Shown in pieces: positions 7,771-17,308 of a stretch of 64,000 nucleotides of DNA. The stretch's first letter is position 1. The number at the start of each line of letters is the position of its first letter. The notes beneath the pieces were generated by a model. It made no database searches, was not told where the DNA came from, and saw nothing but the letters and a program-made list of their open reading frames with translations. The DNA lies in NCBI RefSeq assembly GCF_003605365.2, contig NZ_QYTU02000012.1, forward strand, positions 1-64,000. Direction: 5' to 3'. Made by a program: the position numbers and the translations under genes. This DNA is from Siminovitchia fortis (GTDB taxonomy: Bacteria; Bacillota; Bacilli; Bacillales; Bacillaceae_C).

Positions 7771-8400
7771 ATGTCTGACATACTTGAGGAAATCAAGAGA
7801 GAAAAGATTGTAGCCATTATTAGAGCTTCTTCTTCGGAGAATATTATGCACACGGTAGAGAGTTTGTATCGAGGCGGAATCCGTCTTGTTGAAGTAACCA
7901 TGAATACACCGGGTGCTCTTGATGCTATCGGGAAACTGAAAACGCTTAAAGGTGATTTACATATTGGGGCCGGAACAGTACTTGATGCTGAAAGCGCAGT
8001 GGCCGCGATTCGATCTGGAGCCAAGTTTCTTTTAGCACCAACTCTTGATGAAAGAGCAATCCAGGCGGCAAACCGATATGGTGTACCTTTGATTCCAGGG
8101 GTTCTTACTCCAACAGAGGCATTACGGGCTTATGAATTTGGTGCCAAAATGGTCAAAATATTTCCAATCCGTTCTTTTGGTCCGGATTATCTTAAAGATA
8201 TAAAAGGACCTCTTCCTTTTATCCAGACAATGGTGGTCGGAGGAGTATCAATCGATAACATTTCCAAGTATTTAAAGGCGGGCGCATGTTCCGCAGGGAT
8301 TGGAAGTTCTCTTGTAGATAATCAACTGATTGAGACAGGGAATTACGACGAGATTGAAAGACGTGCAAAACAGTTCATACAAGCCGCTAAATCAATCTAG
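7771..8400 (+). CDS. 2-dehydro-3-deoxy-6-phosphogalactonate (KDPG/KDPGal-type) aldolase
   Basis: A 209-residue class I aldolase of the Eda/DgoA family. The catalytic Glu lies in RLVEVTMNTP and the Schiff-base Lys in KMVKIFP; the glycine-rich phosphate site appears as VVGGVS and GIGSS. It would split 2-dehydro-3-deoxy-6-phosphogalactonate to pyruvate and glyceraldehyde 3-phosphate. ATG 7771 is chosen over GTG 7765 because GAAGGAGG ends only one base before that GTG. The kinase and dehydratase genes beside it argue for the galacto rather than gluco substrate. Confidence 0.9.
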   Translation: MSDILEEIKREKIVAIIRASSSENIMHTVESLYRGGIRLVEVTMNTPGALDAIGKLKTLKGDLHIGAGTVLDAESAVAAIRSGAKFLLAPTLDERAIQAANRYGVPLIPGVLTPTEALRAYEFGAKMVKIFPIRSFGPDYLKDIKGPLPFIQTMVVGGVSIDNISKYLKAGACSAGIGSSLVDNQLIETGNYDEIERRAKQFIQAAKSI

Positions 8401-8433
8401 ACATCCATAGACTATACAGAAACGGGTGGAGAC

Positions 8434-9447
8434 ATGTTTGCAATTTTAATAGATACTGGAACAACTAATTCTAGAATCCGCTTAGTTGATAATAGGAATA
8501 ATCTCATTAGAGATTCGGAGAATTTTAGAATCGGTGTCCGTAATACCGCAATCGATGGACACAATAAGAAACTAAAAGAGGCAATTCATGAAAGGATTGG
8601 CCAAATACTCAACCGAAATGGCCTGGACGCTAATGAAATAAGTTATATAGTAGCTTCTGGAATGATTACCTCAAACTTAGGTCTCTATGAGGTTCCTCAT
8701 GTCAAAGGACCGATAACCATAGAAGAACTGGCCGATTTCTCCAAAGTGATTTGCTTGGAAGAACTATATAATATACCATGCGTTTTTGTTCCCGGCATGA
8801 GCAATTCAGTTAGTTATAACGAGAAAAATCTTGATTTTATTAATCACTTTGATGTAATGAGAGGCGAAGAAGTGGAGTCGGTCGGTCTAATAAAACAATT
8901 AAACTTGAAAGGGAAGGGGATATTGGTTCTCCCTGGTTCCCATACGAAGTTTGTCATTATTGACGAAAATCAGACTATTTCCACGTGTTTATCGACACTG
9001 GCAGGTGAAACCCTCATGGCAATTCAGCGTGAGACCATTCTGTCCGACTCACTAAACTCTTCCCTTATTGAATCTATAGATGAGGAGATATTGCTAAAAG
9101 GATTTGAGGCTGCTCGTACATATGGTTTGACGCGAAGTTTTTATCATATCCGTCTGTTACAATTGTTCTCGAATTTAGATGAGAACGCTTGTGCCAATTA
9201 CTTTGTCGGCGCCGTTCTAGCTGCTGATATCCAATCTCTTTTAGCAACAATCCCGGATGTTAATAAGGTGAATTGGATAGCAGTCGGAGGCAACAATCCG
9301 CTGCGCCAAGCATTTGTATTTCTACTGGGTTTCTCGGGACCTGAATGGAGTGTAATTGAGGCGACAGATCAACAGGTGGAATATTCGATGGTCTATGGAG
9401 CTCAGGAGATTGCCGGAAAAGTTGACCACAAATTTTTGTCTATTTGA
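8434..9447 (+). CDS. dgoK: 2-dehydro-3-deoxygalactonokinase
   Basis: This 337-residue protein belongs to the DgoK family of ASKHA-fold sugar acid kinases. The phosphate-1 loop is IDTGTTNSR at the N-terminus; further family segments are VASGMIT, GMRGEE-like VMRGEEVE, PGSHTKFV and the C-terminal VGGNNPL. It phosphorylates 2-dehydro-3-deoxygalactonate at O-6, the step between DgoD and the aldolase, in the cytosol. The start has GGTGGAG upstream. It lies 33 bases after the aldolase gene and 22 before tctC, so one transcript is likely. Confidence 0.9.
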   Translation: MFAILIDTGTTNSRIRLVDNRNNLIRDSENFRIGVRNTAIDGHNKKLKEAIHERIGQILNRNGLDANEISYIVASGMITSNLGLYEVPHVKGPITIEELADFSKVICLEELYNIPCVFVPGMSNSVSYNEKNLDFINHFDVMRGEEVESVGLIKQLNLKGKGILVLPGSHTKFVIIDENQTISTCLSTLAGETLMAIQRETILSDSLNSSLIESIDEEILLKGFEAARTYGLTRSFYHIRLLQLFSNLDENACANYFVGAVLAADIQSLLATIPDVNKVNWIAVGGNNPLRQAFVFLLGFSGPEWSVIEATDQQVEYSMVYGAQEIAGKVDHKFLSI

Positions 9448-9469
9448 AGTGAAAGAGGGGAATAAAAGG

Positions 9470-10480
9470 ATGAAAAACTTAAGAAAATTACTTATCTTGA
9501 TAGCTTCATTCGGATTGATGTTTGCATTAGCTGGATGTGGAAGTAACGAACCAGATTCTGCGAGTGGGGGGAATGGAAACGGTGATTCAGATTTCCCAAA
9601 TAAATCAATTACGATGATTGTTCCGACTTCGGCAGGCGGTGGTACCGATGCTGTTGCACGTGCGCTTGCTTCTGAAGCTGAGGAATTTCTTGGGCAGTCC
9701 ATCGGTGTGGTCAATAAGCCAGGCGGAAGTGGCTCTGTCGGGATGACCGAAGGGGCAAATGCCAAAGCGGATGGATATACAGTAACCATGGTGATTGCAG
9801 AGATCTCTATGCTAGACCATATGGGGGTTTCTCCGATCAAGCCGGATCAAATGAAAGCCGTCGCTTTGATCAACTTGGATCCGGCCGCTTTAACGGTGCC
9901 GGTCGATGCCCCGTATGACACATTAGAGGAATTCATTGCGTATGCAAAGGACCATCCGGGAGAGCTAAAGGTTGGCAATGCTGGAACGGGTTCAATCTGG
10001 CATGTAGCGGCAGAAAGCTTCGCAAAGAAAGCAAATATCAAATTGAGCCACGTACCTTTTGAAGGAGCAGCACCTGCAGTTACAGCCCTTGCAGGAGGAC
10101 ATGTGGATGCTGTTACAGTCAGTCCGGCGGAAGTAAAGTCGCAGCTTGATGCAGGGAAAGTAAAGATACTTGGAGTCATGTCCGATAAACGATCAGAGAT
10201 TGTTCCTGATGTTCCAACATTTACTGAAGCAGGTCTTGAAAGTGAGACGGTTGCGACGTGGAGAGGAATCACTGTTCCGAAAGATACACCCGATGACATT
10301 GTGGCTGTTTTAGAAGACGCTTTTATGAAAGCGGCAGAGCAGGATAAGTTCAAAGAAATCATGAAGAATAACGGGTTGGGAATCAAACACGAGGACTCAG
10401 AAGCCTTTACAAAGCATATGAACGATAGCTACGAGTATTTCGGTAAAATGTTCTCAGAACTTGGTTTGAGCAAAAAATAA
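9470..10480 (+). CDS. tctC: Tripartite tricarboxylate transporter substrate-binding lipoprotein
   Basis: TctC/Bug family, 336 residues. A lipoprotein signal peptide ends in the lipobox LAGC (Cys about 22). The mature part shows family landmarks: PNKSITMIVPTSAGGGTD, VNKPGGSGSVG and the C-terminal PDDIVAVLEDAF. It captures a carboxylate outside the cell and hands it to TctAB. Position between dgoK and dgoD makes galactonate or a related sugar acid the likely ligand. ATG 9470 follows AGAGGGG. Bug proteins bind very diverse acids, so the ligand is inference. Confidence 0.9.
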   Translation: MKNLRKLLILIASFGLMFALAGCGSNEPDSASGGNGNGDSDFPNKSITMIVPTSAGGGTDAVARALASEAEEFLGQSIGVVNKPGGSGSVGMTEGANAKADGYTVTMVIAEISMLDHMGVSPIKPDQMKAVALINLDPAALTVPVDAPYDTLEEFIAYAKDHPGELKVGNAGTGSIWHVAAESFAKKANIKLSHVPFEGAAPAVTALAGGHVDAVTVSPAEVKSQLDAGKVKILGVMSDKRSEIVPDVPTFTEAGLESETVATWRGITVPKDTPDDIVAVLEDAFMKAAEQDKFKEIMKNNGLGIKHEDSEAFTKHMNDSYEYFGKMFSELGLSKK

Positions 10481-10508
10481 AGGTCGGGACTATCCGATCT
10501 TTATTTTT
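10475..10508 (+). terminator. Hairpin between tctC and tctB (attenuator or 3' stabiliser)
   Basis: A 13-bp stem (AAATAAAGGTCGG, 10475-10487; CCGATCTTTATTT, 10494-10506; one G-U) contains the tctC stop codon and is followed by TT and further T-rich sequence. Inside an operon such a hairpin commonly lowers expression of membrane subunits relative to the binding protein. Confidence 0.75.
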
Positions 10509-10539
10509 CACTTTATCGTGGAAGAAATCTCATTCATGG

Positions 10540-11007
10540 GTGGTGACGAAACTGAAGATTGCAAACATAGCCAGCGGAATTGTTTCTATTGTAATTGGAG
10601 GGTTCTTTTATTTTTTAACATTCGGCTTTCCGGAAATCGAAACGGATTTACTCGGACCTGATTTTCTGCCGAGACTTTATTGCTTTCTCCTCATTTTTTT
10701 TGGATTGATATTGGTCATACAAGGTGTGATAAAAAAGTATTCTGACGAAGAGACGGGCATACAAAGGAGTAAAACCATCGGATATGCGCTCTCCTCCATG
10801 GCGATTGTGTTTCTCTATATTATTATTTTGCCTTACATAGGCTTTTATATTTCTACTGTCCTTGCCATGTCGGCATTACTCTATTTTTCAAAAATACGCA
10901 AACCTCTCGTGTTGGTGGGTGTACCGCTCGGAGTAGCTTTGTTTATTTTCATTGTCTTCGAAAAACTATTGAAGGTACAGGTCCCCATGGGATCGCTCTT
11001 CTTGTAA
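10540..11007 (+). CDS. tctB: Tripartite tricarboxylate transporter small membrane subunit
   Basis: A 155-residue protein with four predicted transmembrane helices (about residues 8-28, 40-60, 80-105, 118-140), length and layout typical of TctB. Helices are followed directly by tctA, as in other TTT systems. The start is GTG 10540 or 10543 with only a weak GGGTGG before it, which fits lower expression after the upstream hairpin. Sequence conservation in this family is low, so the call rests on topology and context. Confidence 0.85.
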   Translation: MVTKLKIANIASGIVSIVIGGFFYFLTFGFPEIETDLLGPDFLPRLYCFLLIFFGLILVIQGVIKKYSDEETGIQRSKTIGYALSSMAIVFLYIIILPYIGFYISTVLAMSALLYFSKIRKPLVLVGVPLGVALFIFIVFEKLLKVQVPMGSLFL

Positions 11008-11025
11008 GGAATTGAGGTGAGAGAA

Positions 11026-12516
11026 GTGGAATTACTCTTAGAAGGATTTATAAATTTGCTAAATTGGAAAGTAATTTTATTCCTAGTCTTTGGGACAGTA
11101 CTTGGAATTGCTATTGGTTCTCTTCCCGGGCTTACTTCTACGATGGGGGTGGCACTTATGCTGCCTCTCACATTTGGGATGGATCCGGTGACAGGGATTC
11201 TGCTTTTAATCGGGGTCTATTTCGGTTCTGTGTATGGTGGATCAATCACTGCAATTCTCATTAATACCCCTGGAACTCCGGCCTCTGCAGCGACTGTAAT
11301 GGATGGATATCCGCTTTCGAAAAAGGGTTTGGCTCAAAAGGCACTTACTGTTTCTATTCTTTCCTGTTCAATTGGGGGGGCAATTAGTGTTCTTGTACTC
11401 ATTTTTGTAGCCCCGCATCTGGCAAATTTTGCATTAAAGTTTAGTGCACCTGAATCTTTTGCGCTTGCATTGTTTGGGTTGTCAATTGTTTCCAGTATTG
11501 CAGGTTCGTCAATTGTGAAAGGGTTAATGGCAGGTGTCCTCGGGTTATTAGTGGCAACAATAGGAATGGATCCGATTGGTGGGTTTCCCCGCTTCACATT
11601 TGAAGTTACTGAATTATCCACTGGGATCAACTTCATTCCAGTGATGATTGGGCTTTTTGCTGCTTCTGAGGCTTTTAAGTCAATAGAGGATATGTTCTCT
11701 GTTGAAAATATTAAAGTGATTGTTGAAAAAGCAAAATTGAAATGGACTGAGTTTAAGGGAATCATCGGCACGCTGCTTCGTTCAGCGGGGATTGGCACCT
11801 TCATCGGTATGGTACCGGGTGCTGGTGCGGATATCGCGGCATTTGTTGCCTATAACGAAGCAAAGAGGTTTGCTAAAAATAAGGAAGAGTTCGGAAAGGG
11901 AGATCTGCGGGGTGTAGCCGCGCCTGAAGCTGCAGGAAATAGTGTAACAGGGGGGGCTATGATTCCTTTGTTGACTCTTGGCATCCCGGGCGACGCTGTT
12001 ACTGCTGTTCTGCTGGGTGCGCTGATGGTTCAGGGCCTGCAGCCGGGACCAATGCTTTTTGAAGCGAATGGCCCTCTTGTATATACACTGTTTGTCGGTA
12101 TGTTGTTAGCAAACATTTTAATGCTTGTCTTCGGACTGGTGGGGATTAGATTATTTATAAAAGTGTTGCACATACCAAAAGCCATTCTTACACCCATCAT
12201 CATCGTTCTTTGTGTTGTTGGTGCTTATGCACTTAACAATAGTTACTTTGATGTCTTGGTTATGTTCATTGCAGGTGTGGTCGGATATTTTATGAAGAGG
12301 GCAGGCATCCCGGCTTCTCCTATTATCTTAGGATTGATCCTTGGCCCAATGATGGAAAGTAATCTGCGAAGAGCCCTTGTGATGTCTCAAGGGGATCTTA
12401 GTATCTTTTACACACGCCCGATTACACTTGTTCTTATAATCCTTGCATTTATTACACTGTTCTCGCCAATTGTGACGAACAAGCTTAAAAAAAATCGTAA
12501 GGAGAAAATTGTATGA
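11026..12516 (+). CDS. tctA: Tripartite tricarboxylate transporter large membrane subunit
   Basis: TctA family, about 496 residues with roughly 11-12 transmembrane helices. Family motifs are [20 protein letters not shown] near the N-terminus, [17 protein letters not shown], and [16 protein letters not shown]; the duplicated G-P-G segments are the transport core. It imports the TctC ligand using an ion gradient. GTG 11026 (MELLLEGF) matches family N-termini and has GAGGTG upstream; GTG 11017 is an alternative. Its stop overlaps the dgoD start (ATGA), showing translational coupling. Confidence 0.93.
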   Translation: MELLLEGFINLLNWKVILFLVFGTVLGIAIGSLPGLTSTMGVALMLPLTFGMDPVTGILLLIGVYFGSVYGGSITAILINTPGTPASAATVMDGYPLSKKGLAQKALTVSILSCSIGGAISVLVLIFVAPHLANFALKFSAPESFALALFGLSIVSSIAGSSIVKGLMAGVLGLLVATIGMDPIGGFPRFTFEVTELSTGINFIPVMIGLFAASEAFKSIEDMFSVENIKVIVEKAKLKWTEFKGIIGTLLRSAGIGTFIGMVPGAGADIAAFVAYNEAKRFAKNKEEFGKGDLRGVAAPEAAGNSVTGGAMIPLLTLGIPGDAVTAVLLGALMVQGLQPGPMLFEANGPLVYTLFVGMLLANILMLVFGLVGIRLFIKVLHIPKAILTPIIIVLCVVGAYALNNSYFDVLVMFIAGVVGYFMKRAGIPASPIILGLILGPMMESNLRRALVMSQGDLSIFYTRPITLVLIILAFITLFSPIVTNKLKKNRKEKIV

Positions 12517-13661
12517 AAATTAAAAGTTACGAATTGTTTCAAGTTCCTCCAAGATGGCTGTTCTTGAAGATTGAGACGGATGAAGGGATTACAGGATGGG
12601 GAGAACCTATAATCGAGGGGCGTGCCAGTACCGTAAAAGCATGTGTGGATGAATTAATGGAATATCTTGTTGGTAAAAACCCAATGCAAATCGAGGACCA
12701 CTGGAATATGTTGTACCGATCCGGTTTCTACCGTGGAGGTCCCATCCTGATGAGTGCTATTGCCGGCATTGATCAGGCGCTTTGGGATATTAAGGGGAAA
12801 TTCTATGGAGCACCTGTCTATGACTTGATGGGAGGAGCTTGTCGGGACAAGATCAGAGTGTATTCCTGGATAGGGGGCGATCGGCCGTCTGAAGTTGAAA
12901 AAGCTGCGGTTGAAGCAGCAAAGGCAGGTTTTACGGCGGTCAAGATGAATGGGACTGAAGAACTTCAATATATTGATTCATATAAGAAGATTGACGAAGT
13001 GCTTGAGAGAATCGCTGCGGTGCGTAGCGCATGTGGTTCCGACTTTGGCATCGGTATTGATTTCCATGGTCGTGTACATAGACCAATGGCTAAAGTGTTG
13101 GCAAAAGAATTGGAGCAATTCCGTCCGATGTTCATCGAAGAGCCGGTGCTATCGGAAAATCTGGAGGCATTGCGCGAGATTGCCCGTCACACAACAATTC
13201 CGATTGCTACAGGGGAGCGTATGTATTCACGGTGGGATTTCAAGCCGCTTCTGCAAGCCGGTTATGTGGATATCATCCAGCCTGATCTTTCCCACGCAGG
13301 CGGGATCACTGAGGTGAAAAAGATAGCGTCCATGGCTGAAGCATATGATGTTGGACTGGCTCCTCATTGCCCACTTGGCCCGATTGCGCTTGTTGCTTGT
13401 CTACAAGTCGATGCTACCTCTCACAACGCTTTTATCCAGGAACAGAGTCTCGGAATCCATTATAACCAGGGGAGCGATCTGTTGGACTATCTTTTAGATC
13501 CGGATATGTTTGATTATAAAGAAGGCTATGTAACCATTCCGGACGGACCGGGTCTGGGGATTGAGATTGATGAAGAAGTGGTACGGCAACAGGCTGAAAT
13601 TGGCCATAACTGGCGGAATCCGGTCTGGCGTCACGAGGACGGAAGCATAGCAGAATGGTGA
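12513..13661 (+). CDS. dgoD: D-galactonate dehydratase (enolase superfamily)
   Basis: The 382-residue length equals that of E. coli DgoD and the sequence follows it closely as I remember it: [87 protein letters not shown] and a C-terminal WRHEDGS.AEW. Metal ligands are Asp (DFHGR), Glu (EEPV) and Glu (GER); the acid/base His residues lie in DFHG and APHCP. It converts D-galactonate to 2-dehydro-3-deoxygalactonate. It overlaps tctA by four bases, so transport and first step are coupled. Confidence 0.96.
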   Translation: MKIKSYELFQVPPRWLFLKIETDEGITGWGEPIIEGRASTVKACVDELMEYLVGKNPMQIEDHWNMLYRSGFYRGGPILMSAIAGIDQALWDIKGKFYGAPVYDLMGGACRDKIRVYSWIGGDRPSEVEKAAVEAAKAGFTAVKMNGTEELQYIDSYKKIDEVLERIAAVRSACGSDFGIGIDFHGRVHRPMAKVLAKELEQFRPMFIEEPVLSENLEALREIARHTTIPIATGERMYSRWDFKPLLQAGYVDIIQPDLSHAGGITEVKKIASMAEAYDVGLAPHCPLGPIALVACLQVDATSHNAFIQEQSLGIHYNQGSDLLDYLLDPDMFDYKEGYVTIPDGPGLGIEIDEEVVRQQAEIGHNWRNPVWRHEDGSIAEW

Positions 13662-13676
13662 ATGGAGGAGAGGCTA

Positions 13677-14666
13677 ATGAAGCCAAAGGTATTTATCGCC
13701 AAGCCTGTCCCGGAGGAGGTAGAGGCTTTTATTTCAAAGCACTGCGACTATCGTGTGTGGAGAGAATCGGTTCCGATTCCTGAAGAGGTATTGAAAAGAG
13801 AAGTAGCGGATGTAGAAGGACTGATGACCCCAAAAGGGGTGATTACGGAAGAATTTTTAAGTCATGCTCCGAAACTGAAAATTGTCAGCAACATAGCCGT
13901 AGGCTACGATGCATTCGATATCGAGGCGATGAGAAGACACGGAGTAATTGGTACCCATACCCCTGGTGTTCTGGACGACTCGGTTGCAGACCTTGTCTTT
14001 AGTCTCTTGCTGGCAACCGCACGCCGTATTCCGGAATATGACAGCTATGTGAAAAAAGGGAATTGGTCGCATCATTTAGATAGCGTTGAGCATTTTGGAA
14101 AAGATGTTCATCACCGGACGCTGGGAATTATCGGTCCTGGTCGGATTGGGGAGAAGATAGCCAAGAGGGCAGCGCTTGGTTTTGATATGAAGGTCATCTA
14201 TCACAGCAGGGCACCGAAGCCGAAATTAGAATATACATATGGCGCACAGCGTAAGGAACTACATGAATTGCTTGCTATATCGGATTATGTTGTTGTTATG
14301 GTGCCGTTGACAGAAGAGACACATCATTTCATTGGGGCAGAACAATTTAACCTGATGAAAAAGGATTCGGTCTTCATCAATGCAGCAAGAGGGGCTGTCA
14401 TAGATGAACAGGCGCTGATCGAAGCTTTAAAGAACGGTAGAATCTGGGCAGCCGGCTTGGATGTCTATGAGACAGAGCCTGTCGAAACGAACAATCCACT
14501 ACTCCAGTTGTCAAATGTTGTTACTCTTCCTCATATTGGCTCGGCTACCGCGCAAGCACGTTTTGACATGGCCATGCTGGCTGCTCAAAATCTGGTAGCT
14601 GGCGTAACAGGCGGCAAGCCCAAAAATGTTGTGAAAGAATTGAGGGATCTTATCAAAGAGGAATAA
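13677..14666 (+). CDS. D-isomer-specific 2-hydroxyacid dehydrogenase (GhrB/2-ketoaldonate reductase-like)
   Basis: 329 residues. The NAD(P) Rossmann motif GIIGPGRIGEKIA lies near residue 145; the catalytic Arg is in NAARGAVIDE, Glu in DVYETEP and His in LPHIGSAT. Relatives reduce glyoxylate, hydroxypyruvate or 2-keto sugar acids. ATG 13677 follows GGAGGAG. The enzyme is not needed for the standard galactonate route, so it may reduce a 2-keto acid that reaches the operon by another path, or recycle a side product (inference). It is the last gene of the operon. Confidence 0.88.
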   Translation: MKPKVFIAKPVPEEVEAFISKHCDYRVWRESVPIPEEVLKREVADVEGLMTPKGVITEEFLSHAPKLKIVSNIAVGYDAFDIEAMRRHGVIGTHTPGVLDDSVADLVFSLLLATARRIPEYDSYVKKGNWSHHLDSVEHFGKDVHHRTLGIIGPGRIGEKIAKRAALGFDMKVIYHSRAPKPKLEYTYGAQRKELHELLAISDYVVVMVPLTEETHHFIGAEQFNLMKKDSVFINAARGAVIDEQALIEALKNGRIWAAGLDVYETEPVETNNPLLQLSNVVTLPHIGSATAQARFDMAMLAAQNLVAGVTGGKPKNVVKELRDLIKEE

Positions 14667-14901
14667 GATTGTTGATACTTTACATGTTGATTTGCGAAAA
14701 GAAAGGCCGAAAAATATCATGCTCTTATTACGGATATTCCGTACACTAGGTGATAAAAAGGCTGAGTGGGAGAAAGTAGAACTTTCCCTCCTATGAATAG
14801 CTTCTCAACAAGTACGATGGAAATAAAATATTCGCCGCTAACAAGCTCGGTATAATCCGAAGGCTCTTTAAAAAAGAATTCCAAGAAGTGAATTAGTATA
14901 T

Positions 14902-14936
14902 ATTAGGTCTCAGTCCAAGTATGGGCTGAGACTAAT
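14902..14936 (+). terminator. Hairpin downstream of the galactonate operon
   Basis: ATTAGGTCTCAGTCC and GGGCTGAGACTAAT pair with one bulged G; there is no long T run. It may act as a 3' barrier or a fold in the leader of the next operon. Confidence 0.5.
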
Positions 14937-14975
14937 TGTCTTCATAATATTTTCTTTATAACATTACAGTTTAGG

Positions 14976-15009
14976 AAAACCAAGCGTAAACTATGCCTGG
15001 TCTTTTTTT
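14976..15009 (+). terminator. Intrinsic terminator before the PTS island
   Basis: ACCAAGC and GCCTGGT pair around GTAAACTAT and are followed by CTTTTTTT. The stretch 14667-15206 holds no gene; apart from the two hairpins and the cre-like site nothing else was seen. Confidence 0.6.
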
Positions 15010-15150
15010 CATTAAAGAATGGTTATAATTGCTACAACAAAATTTACCAATACAGTTAAAAATCGACGCATATTTGAAACACCTTTTATACGATACAAGT
15101 GTTTAATTATTTTTTTTTCAAGATTATTGTGGAATCAAAACAAGATGATT

Positions 15151-15164
15151 GGTAAGCGTTTTCA
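15151..15164 (+). promoter_or_regulatory. cre-like CcpA site before the PTS island
   Basis: GGTAAGCGTTTTCA matches the Bacillus cre consensus TGNAANCGNWNNCA at 13 of 14 positions, 43 bases before the first start codon. Carbon catabolite repression of the island by CcpA with HPr(Ser-P) is therefore likely. Confidence 0.6.
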
Positions 15165-15206
15165 TAGTAATTTAGAATTATAAATCGTTAATAAGGGGGT
15201 GGTAAC

Positions 15207-16043
15207 ATGTTAGTGACATCAAAAGGCCTATTTGAAATTGCAATGAAACAAAAATTTGCTATTCCAGCTACTAATTTTATAGATCAGAATACATTACGAG
15301 CTTATATTGCTGTGGCAGAGAAACGACAGCTTCCACTTATTCTCTCTTTTGCCCAGGCACATCATGAAGTGATGGGCTTGGAAGAAGCCGCCATACTCGG
15401 CAAATATTATGCAAAAAAAGCTGATGTCCCGATTATCCTGCATCTGGATCACGGCCAAGATATCGATTTCGTCAAAAAAGCCATCGATTTAGGATTTACA
15501 TCAGTCATGATTGATGCCTCCCAAGATCCTTTTGCAGACAATGTTGCCAAAACAAAAGAGGTAATTACATACGCCCGTCCTAGAGGTGTTGTTGTCGAAG
15601 CCGAGATTGGTCATGTCGGCTCGGGAGATAATTATGAAAACCATGATCACAGCGAATCTTTTTATACCGCTACAGAAGATGCCAAACAGTTTTACGAAGA
15701 AACAGATGTAGATTCCTTGGCTATTTCCATCGGTACAGCCCACGGAAAATATGTTGGGAAACCGGAAATTAACTTTGAAAGATTGAATGAAATTGCTCAT
15801 GCTGTACCCATTCCGCTCGTCTTGCATGGCGGCTCTTCTACTGGGGATGAGAATTTGAATCGCTGCGCTTCAAACAACATTGTAAAAATTAACATATTCA
15901 CTGATTTAATGGACGCAGCCGTAAAAAATTTCACATCCGACGCAAAAAATTATTTTGAGGTGCAAGAGCAGCTGCGTTCAGGTATAGAAAAATGTCTTGA
16001 TCATTATTACGATGTTTTTCAAACGAAACCTGTAGCCATCTGA
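15207..16043 (+). CDS. Class II ketose-bisphosphate aldolase (FbaA/GatY/KbaY family)
   Basis: 278 residues with the zinc-dependent aldolase set: HLDHGQD (zinc His and catalytic Asp), VEAEIGHVGSGD (Glu zinc ligand), IGTAHGKY (His), LHGGSSTGD (His) and the phosphate-binding KINIFTD. It would cleave a ketose 1-phosphate or bisphosphate to dihydroxyacetone phosphate and an aldehyde. The substrate class is set by context: PTS import, an epimerase, a TIM-like isomerase and an aldehyde dehydrogenase follow. ATG 15207 follows GGGGGTGG. It begins the operon and overlaps the next start by one base. Confidence 0.9.
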   Translation: MLVTSKGLFEIAMKQKFAIPATNFIDQNTLRAYIAVAEKRQLPLILSFAQAHHEVMGLEEAAILGKYYAKKADVPIILHLDHGQDIDFVKKAIDLGFTSVMIDASQDPFADNVAKTKEVITYARPRGVVVEAEIGHVGSGDNYENHDHSESFYTATEDAKQFYEETDVDSLAISIGTAHGKYVGKPEINFERLNEIAHAVPIPLVLHGGSSTGDENLNRCASNNIVKINIFTDLMDAAVKNFTSDAKNYFEVQEQLRSGIEKCLDHYYDVFQTKPVAI

Positions 16044-16759
16044 TGGGAAAGGAAGACAAAATATTGGTTTGTAAAAAAATTCAAGCTCCTTTTTTCGTTG
16101 TCAATCCGAAAAATTTTCTATTTGGCAAACCCTTGATTGATTTGGGCGTTTATGCCAATCAACTAGCTGAGGAATATGAGGTGGACGTTTTGTTCACAGC
16201 TCCGGTAGCTGAATTGGCTGTCATCGCAAAAGAATGTCCGAGTTTGATTGTGACTTCCCAGCATATGGATAGCATCGAGCCCGGCGACTCAATGGGCCGC
16301 ATTTTGGCAGAATCATTAAAGCATGCCGGTGTTGGTGCGGTTGTCTTAAACCACGCCGATCACCCGCTGCCGTTTGCCGCTATAGCGCACACCATTCAAC
16401 GGGCAAAAGCTGCCGGGTTGCAAACGATCGTCTGCGCAGATTCCATCGTCGAAGGACAGGCAATGGCTTTGTTGGGGCCGGATATTGTCCTCGCTGAGCC
16501 GACTGAATTGATCGGTAAAGATCAAATAAGCGATCGAAACTATGTCACAACAACAGTCGGAAAGATTAAAGAAGCGAACCCTGCTGTTTTAGTGGAACAA
16601 GGGGCAGGGATTCGGTCGGAAAAAGATGTAACGGAATTGTTGAGACTCGGAGCAGATGGTGTAGGCGTGACGAGCGGCATTGTGAAAGCTGCCAATCCGA
16701 AAAATATGCTGAAAAAAATGATCCAGGCGGTAGCCAATCACCGAAAAGAAAGGAAGTAA
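16043..16759 (+). CDS. Triose-phosphate isomerase-like protein of the PTS island
   Basis: 238 residues with a TIM-barrel isomerase pattern: NPKNFLFG (Asn and Lys of the active site), VLNHADHP (His), LAEPTELIGKD (catalytic Glu) and GAGIRSEKDV with GVTSGIVKA (phosphate loop). It is closer in layout to archaeal-type or accessory TIM homologs than to housekeeping TpiA, where the segments read GHSERR and YEPVWAIGTG. Known accessory homologs, such as EryH of erythritol catabolism, isomerise tetrulose phosphates, so a non-triose substrate is possible here. The TGATG junction couples it to the aldolase gene. Confidence 0.85.
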   Translation: MGKEDKILVCKKIQAPFFVVNPKNFLFGKPLIDLGVYANQLAEEYEVDVLFTAPVAELAVIAKECPSLIVTSQHMDSIEPGDSMGRILAESLKHAGVGAVVLNHADHPLPFAAIAHTIQRAKAAGLQTIVCADSIVEGQAMALLGPDIVLAEPTELIGKDQISDRNYVTTTVGKIKEANPAVLVEQGAGIRSEKDVTELLRLGADGVGVTSGIVKAANPKNMLKKMIQAVANHRKERK

Positions 16760-16763
16760 AAAA

Positions 16764-17276
16764 ATGGCGGTTTACTCTGCACATCTGACATTGACATCAT
16801 CCGGCGGACAAGTAACGTATCATGAAATTACAGAACAGGTAAGAGAGCATATAGCAAAAAGCAATATTCAAGAAGGCATATGTGTTGTGGCCTCCCCGCA
16901 CACAACATGTTCGGTCATTTTCGAAGAATTATCGTACGATACGACGGCTGCCGGTTATGAGTATTTGCAGGCAGACTTAAATAATCTCTTGAATGAGCTG
17001 GTTCCTCGTTGTACGGAGGAGGGTCCGTATCATCATCCGGGTCCAAACCATATAAAAGTTGGCTTGGAGGATTTCAAAGGAAAAATTAGTCCCCATGCGT
17101 ACACGATGTTTAATACGGATGCGCATTTGAAAAGCACCCTTTTGGGAACAAGTGAAACGTTCGTCATTGAAAACGGTGAATTGCGAGTTGGATTGGTGGG
17201 CTACATCTACTTTATAGATTGGGACCAAACCCGGCAAAGAGATAGAACATGTCTTATAAAGGTCATCGGCGAATAG
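16764..17276 (+). CDS. YjbQ-family (UPF0047) protein
   Basis: 170 residues, somewhat longer than usual YjbQ (about 135). Family signatures are ASPHTTCSVIFEE near residue 45, a central HPGPNH, and the C-terminal GTSETFVIENGEL then LGxW-like VGYIYFIDWD. Family members show weak thiamine-phosphate synthase activity in vitro, but the real role is unknown. Its place inside a sugar operon, four bases after the TIM-like gene and with AAAGGAAG upstream, points to a metabolic job on a phosphorylated intermediate (inference). Confidence 0.85.
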   Translation: MAVYSAHLTLTSSGGQVTYHEITEQVREHIAKSNIQEGICVVASPHTTCSVIFEELSYDTTAAGYEYLQADLNNLLNELVPRCTEEGPYHHPGPNHIKVGLEDFKGKISPHAYTMFNTDAHLKSTLLGTSETFVIENGELRVGLVGYIYFIDWDQTRQRDRTCLIKVIGE

Positions 17277-17308
17277 AAGACACCGTTACATACATTTAAG
17301 GAGGGGAT

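Noticed and set aside
14667-15206. Possible riboswitch or T-box leader before the PTS island
   Set aside because: Only two simple hairpins and a cre-like site are seen; no conserved riboswitch words.
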